A stretch of DNA of 64,000 nucleotides from Polaribacter marinus. GTDB lineage: Bacteria; Bacteroidota; Bacteroidia; Flavobacteriales; Flavobacteriaceae. Numbering within the stretch: position 1 is the first letter of the stretch; every line of letters starts with the position of its first letter. Positions 28,463 through 37,165 of the stretch are shown here, one piece after another. The notes beneath the pieces are model-generated. The model did not search any database and was not told the origin of the DNA. It was given only the letters and a program-made list of their open reading frames with translations. Position numbers and translations under genes: made by a program. The stretch spans positions 558,001 to 622,000 of the forward strand of contig NZ_JAKQYM010000001.1 in the NCBI RefSeq assembly GCF_022662535.1, in the 5' to 3' direction.

Positions 28463-30823
28463 CTAATTTGAAGTTATAATATTAAGAACTAACTCTTTGG
28501 TTAAAGGTTTACCGTTGGCAATTTTTTTGATGTTATCAAACGTAAAAACGAAATCACAACCTGTTTTATAATTAGAACAACCATAGGCAGTTTTTCCTTT
28601 TAAAACGGTTCCTTTTTTACATTTGGGGCAAATTATTTTATCAGATTTTTTTTCAGAGGAGTCTCTGTTGTGCGGAGTCGAAATGCTCGAAGTGACAGCT
28701 TGTTTTTTCGGCTCTAATTTTAATTGAAACTCATCATCAAATCTAATTAAGCCTTCTACTTTGCCAGTTTCTGTTATAAAACCTTTTAGGTTGGTAGTAC
28801 AACCTTTATCAATCAATCGGATCAATTGGTTTTCGGAAACTTTCTTTCCATAGATTTCAAAAGGAATTTTTAAATCGCAATTGTTTTTATATTCAGAACA
28901 ACCATAAGCAGAAGATCCTTTTAAGATGATTCCTTTTTTACATTTCGGACAGGTTTTACCTACAACTTGTTTTTTCTTACGTGCTGAACTTGTTTCAGTA
29001 TCTTTTTTAGCTTTTGATGAGTTCTCAACAAGAGTAGTATTGGAAGAAATTCGTTTTTTAGAAGTATTAGAACGGACTTCATAAACCAATTCATCTACCA
29101 TTTTTTTCATGTTATTGATAAATGTTCCTGCATTGAATTCTCCTCGTTCAATTTCTTTTAAACGTTTTTCCCATCGTCCGGTTAATTCGGCAGATTTTAA
29201 AAGTTCATTATCAATAATATTAATTAAATCGATTCCTGTTTGGGTTGGTAAAACCAATTTTTTCTTACGCTCAATATATTTTCTACGGAATAAAGTTTCT
29301 ATAATACTTGCTCTTGTAGAAGGTCTTCCAATTCCGTTTTCCTTCATTAATTCGCGCATTTCATCATCATCTACCTGTTTTCCGGCAGTTTCCATGGCGC
29401 GTAATAAACTTGCTTCTGTATAATTTCTTGGTGGTTTTGTTTCTTTTTCTAAAAATGAAGGTTCATGAGCTCCTTTTTCTCCTTTCACAAAAGAAGGTAA
29501 AGTTAGTTTCTCATTCATTTCTTTTTTAATCTTGCTTTCTTCTGTTTCAAAAGCAACGCGCCATCCTTTAGTTAAAATTTCTTTACCCGTAGTTTTAAAA
29601 GGAACATCTGCTGCTTTACCAATAACAGAAGTATTAGAAACATCAGAATCTGGATAAAAAGCACCAATAAATCTACGGGTAATAATATCATACACTTGTT
29701 GCTGATTGTATTGTAAATTTCCTTGAATTCCAGTAGGAATAATTGCGTGGTGATCGGTTACTTTTTTATCATCAAAAACACGTTTTGATTTCTTTATTTT
29801 CTGACCTAAAAGCGGTTGTGTCAATTCGCTATAATTGGTTAATTTAGATAAAATTCCTACCACTTTTGGATACACGTCATTGGGTAGAAAAGTAGTATCA
29901 ACTCTAGGATAAGTAACTACCTTCATCTCATATAACTTCTGCACCATTTTTAGTGTTTCATCCGCAGAAAATCCAAATTTATTATTACAATATACTTGTA
30001 AACCCGTTAAATCAAATAATTTAGGAGCATATTCTTTTCCTTTCTTTTTGGTGACAGAAACAATTTCAAAATCAGATTCTTTTACTTTATTCGCTAAAAC
30101 TTGTCCGTCTTCTTGTTTTAAAAAACGTCCGTCTTCGTAATTAAAAAGTGTATTTCTATAAGTGGTTTGTAATTCCCAATAAGGTTGCGGCTTAAAATTT
30201 TCAATTTCAAAATAACGATTTACCAACATCGCTAGGGTAGGAGTTTGTACTCTACCAACGGATAATACTTGTTTATATCCTCCAAACTTTACCGTATACA
30301 AACGCGTTGCGTTTAAACCTAAAAGCCAATCACCAATGGCTCTAGAATAGCCTGCATAATATAAGTTATCGTATTGTTCTGCGGGTTTTAAATTATTAAA
30401 GCCTTCTTTAATGGCTTCTTCTGTTAAGGATGAAATCCATAAACGTTGTACTTCGCCTTTATAACCACATTGATTAATTACCCAACGTTGAATCAATTCT
30501 CCTTCTGTTCCCGCATCCCCACAATTAATGATTACGTCTGCTTTTTCGAATAAAGATTTAACAATATTAAATTGTTTTTTAATTCCTGCATCGCCCGTAA
30601 CTTTGGTGTCAAAACGTTCTGGAAGCATGGGTAAATTGTTCAAATCCCAACTTTTCCAATGTGGTTTGTAATCTTTAGGTTCTAAAAGTGTACATAAATG
30701 TCCGAAAGTATAGGTTACTGCATATCCATTGCCTTCGTAGTAACCATCACGTTTTGTGTTGGCTCCTAGAATATTAGCAATTTCTCTTGCAACACTTGGT
30801 TTCTCGGCAATACAGACTTTCAT
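28463..30823 (-). CDS. topB: DNA topoisomerase III
   Basis: 786 residues. Type IA topoisomerase: TOPRIM domain at the N-terminus (MKVCIAEKPSVAREIA, NCGDAGTEGELIQRW), the catalytic Tyr in KVVTYPRVDTTFL and the conserved GIGRPSTRASIIETLF. The C-terminus carries two related zinc-binding modules of about 60-90 residues, each starting CPKCKKG and containing YGCSxYKxxCD, so it is longer than E. coli TopB (about 650). A single-strand passage enzyme that resolves recombination and replication intermediates. ATG start; stand-alone gene. Confidence 0.95.
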   Translation of the reverse strand: MKVCIAEKPSVAREIANILGANTKRDGYYEGNGYAVTYTFGHLCTLLEPKDYKPHWKSWDLNNLPMLPERFDTKVTGDAGIKKQFNIVKSLFEKADVIINCGDAGTEGELIQRWVINQCGYKGEVQRLWISSLTEEAIKEGFNNLKPAEQYDNLYYAGYSRAIGDWLLGLNATRLYTVKFGGYKQVLSVGRVQTPTLAMLVNRYFEIENFKPQPYWELQTTYRNTLFNYEDGRFLKQEDGQVLANKVKESDFEIVSVTKKKGKEYAPKLFDLTGLQVYCNNKFGFSADETLKMVQKLYEMKVVTYPRVDTTFLPNDVYPKVVGILSKLTNYSELTQPLLGQKIKKSKRVFDDKKVTDHHAIIPTGIQGNLQYNQQQVYDIITRRFIGAFYPDSDVSNTSVIGKAADVPFKTTGKEILTKGWRVAFETEESKIKKEMNEKLTLPSFVKGEKGAHEPSFLEKETKPPRNYTEASLLRAMETAGKQVDDDEMRELMKENGIGRPSTRASIIETLFRRKYIERKKKLVLPTQTGIDLINIIDNELLKSAELTGRWEKRLKEIERGEFNAGTFINNMKKMVDELVYEVRSNTSKKRISSNTTLVENSSKAKKDTETSSARKKKQVVGKTCPKCKKGIILKGSSAYGCSEYKNNCDLKIPFEIYGKKVSENQLIRLIDKGCTTNLKGFITETGKVEGLIRFDDEFQLKLEPKKQAVTSSISTPHNRDSSEKKSDKIICPKCKKGTVLKGKTAYGCSNYKTGCDFVFTFDNIKKIANGKPLTKELVLNIITSN

Positions 30824-31059
30824 TGATTCTTTTTACGAGGTCGAATTTAAGAAAATATTTATAAAATTTTATAAATCCTTCAGTAACTTATTTAAAATTT
30901 GAATAGTATTTTAAATCTTTAATATTTCTATTTTTTTTACTATGAAATTTTACAAATAAATGTTTTAAATATAATGAATAGTTGATAAAAGTAGTTATTT
31001 ATTGATGTTTAGTCTTATTTTTTGTATTATTGTTATCAATAATATAAAAAAACAACAAG

Positions 31060-32325
31060 GTGAAAAAACTATTATATTTTTTAGGAATTTTGATAACAGG
31101 CCTTGTAATTCTGTTTTTTGTTTTAAAAAGTGAACCAACTCCATCTTATAACCCTGAAAGAAATTATATAGAAGGAAAAGAAAATGAAATCCTTTCTAAA
31201 TTCTTATTAGCTAAAGACAGTACAGTTATAGAATTAGCAGATGGTCATTTTACATTGTCACAATCTTTAATATTAGATGGGGTAAGTCATGTAACAATTA
31301 AAGGAAAGGGAATACATAAAACAGTCTTAAATTTTGAAGGGCAAACAAAAGGAGCAGAAGGTATTAGAATTACAAATAGTAAATCAATAACCATTCAAGA
31401 TTTAACTGTTGAAAATGCTAAGGGAGATAATATAAAAGTGATGGATACCGATGGAATTACTTTTAGAAATGTAGAATGTTCATGGACGGGTAAAGTAAGT
31501 GAAGATAATGGGGCGTATGCTTTTTATCCTGTTCTATGCAATAATGTTATCATAGATCAATGTAGGTCTATTGGTTCTTCAGATGCAGGGATTTATGTAG
31601 GTCAGTCTAATAATGTTACTATAAGTAATAATGAAGTCTTTTATAATGTTGCTGGTATTGAAAGTGAAAATTCTAAAAATGTTAAAATATTTGGTAATAA
31701 ATCTTATGAAAATACAGGTGGAATTTTAGTGTTTGATTTGCCAGGATTGACTCAAAATGGTTCGAATGTAGAAGTTTATAATAACGAAATTTATCAAAAT
31801 AATACTAAAAACTTTGCGGCAAAAGGTTCTATTGTTGGGCAAGTACCTAGCGGAACAGGAAGTTTGATTTTAGGAACTGAAAAAGTATATATTCATGACA
31901 ATATTTTTAAAGATAATAAAACAGTGTCTATTGCTATTGCTAGTTATGTGTTGATATATGAAATGGGAAAGCGTAATGCATCTTCTTTAGAAACAGAATC
32001 TGATGATGTTGTTGGTTCAACTAGAGGGATTAATGATAAATATTTATCAGATAAAAATTACAATCCATATCCAAGAAAAATAAAAATTGGAAAAAATGCG
32101 TATGCAGATTCTCATATTTTCCCAACAATTAACAATGATTTTGGTAGAATTTTATTGTTTAAGAAACCCTTTCAAACGATAGACGTACTTTGGGATGGAG
32201 TAAAAGATCCAAAAGAAGGTGATGCTATTTGTTTTGAAAACGAAAATGTTTCTTTTTTTAGTTTGGATGTGTTAAATGATTTTAAAAATACTACGAGCGA
32301 TGTTTCGAAATTTATGTGTAAGTAG
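31060..32325 (+). CDS. Exported parallel beta-helix protein (TIGR03805-type)
   Basis: 421 residues from a GTG start. An N-terminal hydrophobic helix (about 4-22) may be a signal peptide or an anchor; there is no lipobox. The body is a right-handed beta-helix with many repeats such as VTISNNEVFYNVAGIESENS, VEVYNNEIYQNN and IYVGQSNNVTIS. The gene overlaps the downstream diheme cytochrome by 26 bases. Beta-helix proteins paired with a TIGR03806/SO2930-type cytochrome are a described two-gene association of unknown function. Carbohydrate or polymer binding is an inference from the fold. Confidence 0.85.
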   Translation: MKKLLYFLGILITGLVILFFVLKSEPTPSYNPERNYIEGKENEILSKFLLAKDSTVIELADGHFTLSQSLILDGVSHVTIKGKGIHKTVLNFEGQTKGAEGIRITNSKSITIQDLTVENAKGDNIKVMDTDGITFRNVECSWTGKVSEDNGAYAFYPVLCNNVIIDQCRSIGSSDAGIYVGQSNNVTISNNEVFYNVAGIESENSKNVKIFGNKSYENTGGILVFDLPGLTQNGSNVEVYNNEIYQNNTKNFAAKGSIVGQVPSGTGSLILGTEKVYIHDNIFKDNKTVSIAIASYVLIYEMGKRNASSLETESDDVVGSTRGINDKYLSDKNYNPYPRKIKIGKNAYADSHIFPTINNDFGRILLFKKPFQTIDVLWDGVKDPKEGDAICFENENVSFFSLDVLNDFKNTTSDVSKFMCK

Positions 32326-33448
32326 TTTTTTACTTTCTACTTTATTGATAATAAGTTGTCAAACTAAAAATAGTTCAACTAAAATTGATGAATATGTAAG
32401 TGTTTCTGGACTTTTAACTTCTAAAGATACCTTAGTGAGTTATGATGATATTGGATTAAAAAAACTTTCTGATTATGGTTTTTTCAAACAACCAATAAAT
32501 CAATTAATTCCAGCAACAAAACAAATTATTCCTTACGAATTAAACTCGCCTTTATTTACGGATTATGCCTCTAAAAAGCGTTTTATTTCTTTTCCGGAAG
32601 GAACATCAGCGGCCTATAAAACGGATGAAACAGCCTTAGATTTCCCAAAGGGAACTGTAATTATTAAAAATTTTTATTATAAAAATAGTGATTTAAAAAC
32701 CATCAATTCTGATGTTATTATAGAAACACGTCTATTGATAAAAGATAAAGAATCAAATGAATGGAAAACATTACCTTATATATGGAATGAAGCACAAACG
32801 GAAGCCTATTTGTATATTTTAGGGAAGGATATTGATATGGTTATAGAAAAACCAAATCAAAATGAAAAACAAATAGCATTTAAATATACCGTACCCAATA
32901 TTAACATGTGTAAAAATTGTCATGTTAAAAATCAACGATTAGTTCCATTAGGTCCAACACCAAGACAGTTAAATAGAAATAATCTGTTTGATTCAATTAC
33001 GCAAAATCAATTAGGGTATTTAAAAAATTATGAGATGTTAAAAGGGATAAGTTCTTTAACAGCAATTTCTAAATTACCAAATTATTTAGACACCAATTCT
33101 GGGTCGTTAAATGAAAGAGCAAGAGCGTATTTAGATGTTAATTGTGCACATTGTCATCAAGCAGGTGGTTCTGCTAAAACATCAGGTTTACACTTAATGT
33201 ATCAAGAAAAAGATAATTATAAAATTGGTATCAATAAATCACCAGTGGCAGCAGGGAAAGGATCTGGAAATTTATCTTATGATATTGTTATAGGTAAACC
33301 CTCTCAATCTATTTTGTTGTATAGGATGAAACATTTAGAACCTGATATTGTAATGCCAGAAATTGGTAAAAATTTGTTGCACAAAGAAGGTATTGATTTA
33401 ATTAAAAATTGGATTTCTTCTTTAGAAACGATTCCTAATAAATTATAA
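32300..33448 (+). CDS. SO2930/TIGR03806-type diheme c-type cytochrome lipoprotein
   Basis: 382 residues from ATG 32300; the frame is open from 32276, but the ATG precedes a proper type II signal peptide with LIISC (Cys20). Two heme-binding CxxCH motifs are visible: CKNCH (NMCKNCHVKN) and CAHCH (VNCAHCHQAGG). Other blocks: ELNSPLFTDYASKKRF, FPKGTVIIKNFYY, LYRMKHLEPDIVMPEIGK. The layout fits the diheme family that accompanies the beta-helix protein encoded just upstream and overlapping it. Probably a periplasmic or surface electron-transfer protein; electron partner unknown. Confidence 0.9.
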   Translation: MFRNLCVSSFLLSTLLIISCQTKNSSTKIDEYVSVSGLLTSKDTLVSYDDIGLKKLSDYGFFKQPINQLIPATKQIIPYELNSPLFTDYASKKRFISFPEGTSAAYKTDETALDFPKGTVIIKNFYYKNSDLKTINSDVIIETRLLIKDKESNEWKTLPYIWNEAQTEAYLYILGKDIDMVIEKPNQNEKQIAFKYTVPNINMCKNCHVKNQRLVPLGPTPRQLNRNNLFDSITQNQLGYLKNYEMLKGISSLTAISKLPNYLDTNSGSLNERARAYLDVNCAHCHQAGGSAKTSGLHLMYQEKDNYKIGINKSPVAAGKGSGNLSYDIVIGKPSQSILLYRMKHLEPDIVMPEIGKNLLHKEGIDLIKNWISSLETIPNKL

Positions 33449-33479
33449 GCTTAATCCATATGAATTTGAAGATTATTTT

Positions 33480-35603
33480 TTACTTCACCAAAGCTAACTG
33501 AATTCGTTTTCTCACTACATCCACTTCTAATACTTTTACAGTAATTTGTTGCTGTAAACTCACAATAGCGTTTATATCTTTTACAAAAGTATCTGATAAA
33601 TTAGAAACGTGAATTAAACCACTTTCTTTGATACCAATATCGACAAAACATCCAAAATTAGTAATATTATTTACAATTCCGGGCAAGATTTGTCCTGTTC
33701 TTAAATCAGCAATTGTTTTAATATTCTGATCAAAAGAAAACAGTTTTGCTTTTCCTCTTGGATCAATTCCTGGTTTTTCTAATTCCTTGACAATGTCTTC
33801 TAAAGTGGGTAAACCAACCGTTTCTGTAATATAACTTTTTAAATTTATTTTTTGAATCAACTCTTTATTTCCAATAAGTTCTGACACTTTTTTGTGATTG
33901 TCTTTTGCCATTTTATCTACCAAAGCATAACTTTCGGGATGCACTCCAGAATCATCTAATAGATTCTTTCCATTCTTAATTCTTAAAAAACCAGCGGCTT
34001 GTTCGTAGGCTTTTCCGCCCAAACGAGGAACTTTTTTAATTTCATTTCTCGATGAGAAAGAGCCGTTTTCGTTTCTGTAATTCACAATATTTTTTGTCAA
34101 TTTTGGTCCAATTCCAGAAACATAACTCAATAAAGATTCACTTGCGGTATTAATATTTACACCAATAGTGTTAACACAGCTTTCTACTGTGGTATCTAAT
34201 GATTTTTTTAGTTTTGTTTGATCTACATCGTGCTGATATTGGCCAACACCAATCGATTTAGCATCAATCTTTACCAATTCTGCCAAAGGATCTTGTAGTC
34301 TACGTCCAATAGAAACCGAACCACGAACCGTAACATCGTAATTAGGAAATTCATCTCGGGCAATTTTAGAAGCAGAATAAATAGAAGCACCAGCTTCACT
34401 AACAACAAATACCTCAATGTTATTTTTAAACTGAATTTTCTTTAGCAATTGCTCAGTCTCTCTAGATGCTGTTCCATTTCCAATGGCAATGGCTTCAATT
34501 TTATAGGCTTCTGCCAAAGAACTTATTTTTTTGATAGCTTCTATGGTTTGATTTTGTGGGGCATGCGGAAAAATAGTTTCGTTATGTTCTAAACCTCCTT
34601 GTGCATTCAAACATACAATTTTACAACCCGATCTAAAACCAGGGTCAATAGCTAAAACTCTCTTTTCGCCTAAAGGAGCGCCTAAAAGTAATTGTTTTAA
34701 GTTTTTAGAAAATACGGTAATTGCTTCTTCATCTGCTTTTTCTTTGGCAAGTGATAGCCTTTCGTTAGACAAAGAAGGAAATAACAAACGTTTAAAAGCG
34801 TCTTTAATGGCAAGTTCTATTTGAGGTGTGCATTCGTTTTGAGTTCTAATGATTCTTTCTTCCATTTTTTGAAGCATTCTTTCATTATCAATTTCTATTT
34901 TAACACGAATAAAACCTTCACTTTCTGCTCTTAAAATGGCTAAAAATCGATGAGAAGGAATTCTGCTTAAAGATTCACTCCAATCAAAATAATCTTTAAA
35001 TTTTTGTGCTTTTTCATCATCTTTTTTAGTTTTTACCACTTTTGATGAAATCGTAGCATGTCTTTCTAGTTCTCTTCTAATATTTCCACGAATATCTGTA
35101 CGCTCATTAATCCATTCTGCAATGATAAATCTTGCTCCTTCTAAAGCTTCTTCAATAGTTTCAACTTCGTTGGATGTGTATTTAGAGGCTGTATGTTCTA
35201 AATCGTTTACACGCTGACTCATCATCATTTTTGCCAAGGGTTCTAAACCTTGTAAACGTGCAGTTTCTGCTTTGGTTTTACGCTTTTTCTTAAAAGGTAA
35301 ATACAAATCTTCTAAAGTAATTAAGTCTCTAGAAGTAGTTACTTTTTGCTCTAATTCTGATGTTAAAACATTTTGTTCTACTAAAGCTTTTAGAATGGCT
35401 TTTTTTCGTTTTTCTAAAGTTTCAAAAATTTCTTTAAACTTAACAATTTCTCCTATTTCTACTTCATCTAAATTACCAGTCATTTCCTTTCTATATCTAG
35501 ATATAAAAGGAATTGTAGCATCTTCATTTAACAATGAAATAGTGTTTTCTACAGATTTAGAAGAAAGTTGTGTTTGCTGAACTATATATTGAAGTATTTG
35601 CAT
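33480..35603 (-). CDS. Tex family RNA-binding transcription accessory protein
   Basis: 707 residues. Tex layout: helical N-terminal part (FISRYRKEMTGNLDEVEI, LEDLYLPFKKKRKTKAETA), YqgF-like RNase H fold (VLAIDPGFRSGCKIVCLN), helix-hairpin-helix part (LLSYVSGIGPKLTKNIVNYR), and a C-terminal S1 domain (about 635-707, GIVNNITNFGCFVDIGIKES). Bacterial Tex binds nucleic acids and affects transcription and RNA handling; its exact role is not settled. ATG start; single gene ending convergent with the cytochrome gene. Confidence 0.95.
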   Translation of the reverse strand: MQILQYIVQQTQLSSKSVENTISLLNEDATIPFISRYRKEMTGNLDEVEIGEIVKFKEIFETLEKRKKAILKALVEQNVLTSELEQKVTTSRDLITLEDLYLPFKKKRKTKAETARLQGLEPLAKMMMSQRVNDLEHTASKYTSNEVETIEEALEGARFIIAEWINERTDIRGNIRRELERHATISSKVVKTKKDDEKAQKFKDYFDWSESLSRIPSHRFLAILRAESEGFIRVKIEIDNERMLQKMEERIIRTQNECTPQIELAIKDAFKRLLFPSLSNERLSLAKEKADEEAITVFSKNLKQLLLGAPLGEKRVLAIDPGFRSGCKIVCLNAQGGLEHNETIFPHAPQNQTIEAIKKISSLAEAYKIEAIAIGNGTASRETEQLLKKIQFKNNIEVFVVSEAGASIYSASKIARDEFPNYDVTVRGSVSIGRRLQDPLAELVKIDAKSIGVGQYQHDVDQTKLKKSLDTTVESCVNTIGVNINTASESLLSYVSGIGPKLTKNIVNYRNENGSFSSRNEIKKVPRLGGKAYEQAAGFLRIKNGKNLLDDSGVHPESYALVDKMAKDNHKKVSELIGNKELIQKINLKSYITETVGLPTLEDIVKELEKPGIDPRGKAKLFSFDQNIKTIADLRTGQILPGIVNNITNFGCFVDIGIKESGLIHVSNLSDTFVKDINAIVSLQQQITVKVLEVDVVRKRIQLALVK

Positions 35604-35632
35604 TTTTTTATTTGAATTTTATCAGAAAAAAA

Positions 35633-35668
35633 AACCTCATAAAAATGAATTTATGAGGTTGTAAATAT
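35633..35668 (-). terminator. Terminator of the MORN-like protein gene
   Basis: 11-bp stem AACCTCATAAA/TTTATGAGGTT (35633-35643 and 35650-35660), followed on the minus strand by a long T run. It lies just after the stop at 35690 and before tex. Confidence 0.85.
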
Positions 35669-35689
35669 AATTGTTATTTCGTTTATTTC

Positions 35690-36445
35690 TTATTTTACAA
35701 GTTCATCATTTTTATAAATAACACCACTAATTTCTTTTGATTTGGTTTGATACATAACTGCTTGCCCATTTTTTTTACTTGTAATATACATGGCAGCAAT
35801 CTCCAGAAGGCCTCCTTCTTTCATAGGTAATTTCGAGAATTTAAAATAAGGGTTGGTCAAGTCTTTTGGTACTGCAAAATAATCTGATTCTCCATACTGA
35901 ATATTTAAATACTCTCCTTCTACCATAGCATTTTTTTCAAATTTACCAATCACTAATACATTTTGGGCTTTAATTAAGAATATACCGTTTCCATTATCGC
36001 AATCTCCAGATATACAGTCTTTACCGCTGTTAAAATTTTCTGAGGTTACTTTAAGGAATTCTCTACTCAACTCCTTTCCTTTTTCATAGGTTACCACAAT
36101 TCTATCAATACTACCTTGTTTATCAGCATTTATAAAATGTACACCGTTTTTTATACCATTAATAAAATTTCCTGCTGAAATATTTCCTTTTTGATAATAC
36201 ACGGTATAACCATTCATTTTACCATTTGTAAATTGGCTATAGTACATGCCTTCATTATTGCTATACATTCCAATACCATTATATTTGGCATCTTTAAAAT
36301 ATCCATGATAAATTTCATTGGTTGTTTTTATATAGTGATGGCCAAAGCCATTTTTGCAGTTTCCACCCTCACAAATTCCATTTTGCGAGTAAATTAAAGA
36401 TTGAAAAAATAAGAATAGAATTAATAAGAGTGAAGCTTTTTTCAT
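35690..36445 (-). CDS. Exported protein with MORN-like repeats
   Basis: 251 residues with a signal peptide (about 1-20, ending SLIYSQ). CEGGNCKNGFG and, about 120 residues later, CISGDCDNGNG are repeated Cys/Gly motifs, and segments such as YHGYFKDAKYNGIGMY, SAGNFINGIKNGVHF and VIGKFEKNAMVEGEY follow the MORN pattern (YxGxxxxGxxxGxGxx). MORN proteins usually bind lipids or act as scaffolds, but no role is known here. The two Cys pairs could form disulphides in the periplasm. ATG start. Confidence 0.75.
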   Translation of the reverse strand: MKKASLLLILFLFFQSLIYSQNGICEGGNCKNGFGHHYIKTTNEIYHGYFKDAKYNGIGMYSNNEGMYYSQFTNGKMNGYTVYYQKGNISAGNFINGIKNGVHFINADKQGSIDRIVVTYEKGKELSREFLKVTSENFNSGKDCISGDCDNGNGIFLIKAQNVLVIGKFEKNAMVEGEYLNIQYGESDYFAVPKDLTNPYFKFSKLPMKEGGLLEIAAMYITSKKNGQAVMYQTKSKEISGVIYKNDELVK

Positions 36446-36521
36446 AAGATTGATATTAAAATATTAGTTTTCAAAATTATGAGAGATTTATACTTTTATC
36501 AATACGACAAATGACGTATTT

Positions 36522-37034
36522 TTAAGAAATTATTTTCTCAAAAGCCAATCTTTTTGCGCCATAATCTGTGTAAATGATTCCACAATATTGATATCCTAAT
36601 TTTTTGATTAAAGACTGCATTCCAAGATTGTCTTCATGTGTATCAATCTTTAAGCTTTTTATGTTTTTATTTTTTAATTGTTGATGAAAAGCATCAAAAA
36701 GAAAAGTTGCTAAGCCTAATTTTCTGAACTCTTTTTTAATGGCCATTCTATGTATTACTCCGTAAACTTTATGTTCATCAACCAACCAGTTCCCATCAAT
36801 AAATAGGTAAGTGGGTTCTGGGTTTGTAGTAAACATAGATGTTGCCATTACTTGATTTTTATCATTAACAACAACATAACTTTCTCCATTTTGAACATCT
36901 TGTTCTATTTGTGCTGCATTTGGATAGCCATTTTGCCATTGATCAATATTTAATGAGGCCAAAAGATGTTTTGCATCATTTATAATTTCCATTATGGCAG
37001 GAATATTTTTAGTTGTAGAAAGTTGAATTTTCAT
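36522..37034 (-). CDS. GNAT family N-acetyltransferase
   Basis: 170 residues, complete GNAT fold. The acetyl-CoA binding region is IHRMAIKKEFRKLGLATFLFDAF (motif A, V/I-x-x-x-x-R-x-x-G-x-A with G to L tolerance), and LKIDTHEDNLGMQSLIKKLGYQYCG is the following motif B. Substrate cannot be told; similar flavobacterial proteins are simply annotated as GNAT acetyltransferases. ATG start, stand-alone gene. Confidence 0.88.
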   Translation of the reverse strand: MKIQLSTTKNIPAIMEIINDAKHLLASLNIDQWQNGYPNAAQIEQDVQNGESYVVVNDKNQVMATSMFTTNPEPTYLFIDGNWLVDEHKVYGVIHRMAIKKEFRKLGLATFLFDAFHQQLKNKNIKSLKIDTHEDNLGMQSLIKKLGYQYCGIIYTDYGAKRLAFEKIIS

Positions 37035-37165
37035 GAATGGGTATTGGACATAATAGTTAAAAAGTAATTATAAATTGAAAAATAGAAAAAAATAATAAAT
37101 TTTCTGCAAGTTTTTTTTAATAAAAACATCTATATAATATACAACCGAAATAAAAATTAAAAATA

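Noticed and set aside
36500..36521. Hairpin similar to the one at 13058 (ATACGACAAATGACGTAT)
   Set aside because: Stem is imperfect and no T run follows on the minus strand, so no terminator was called.
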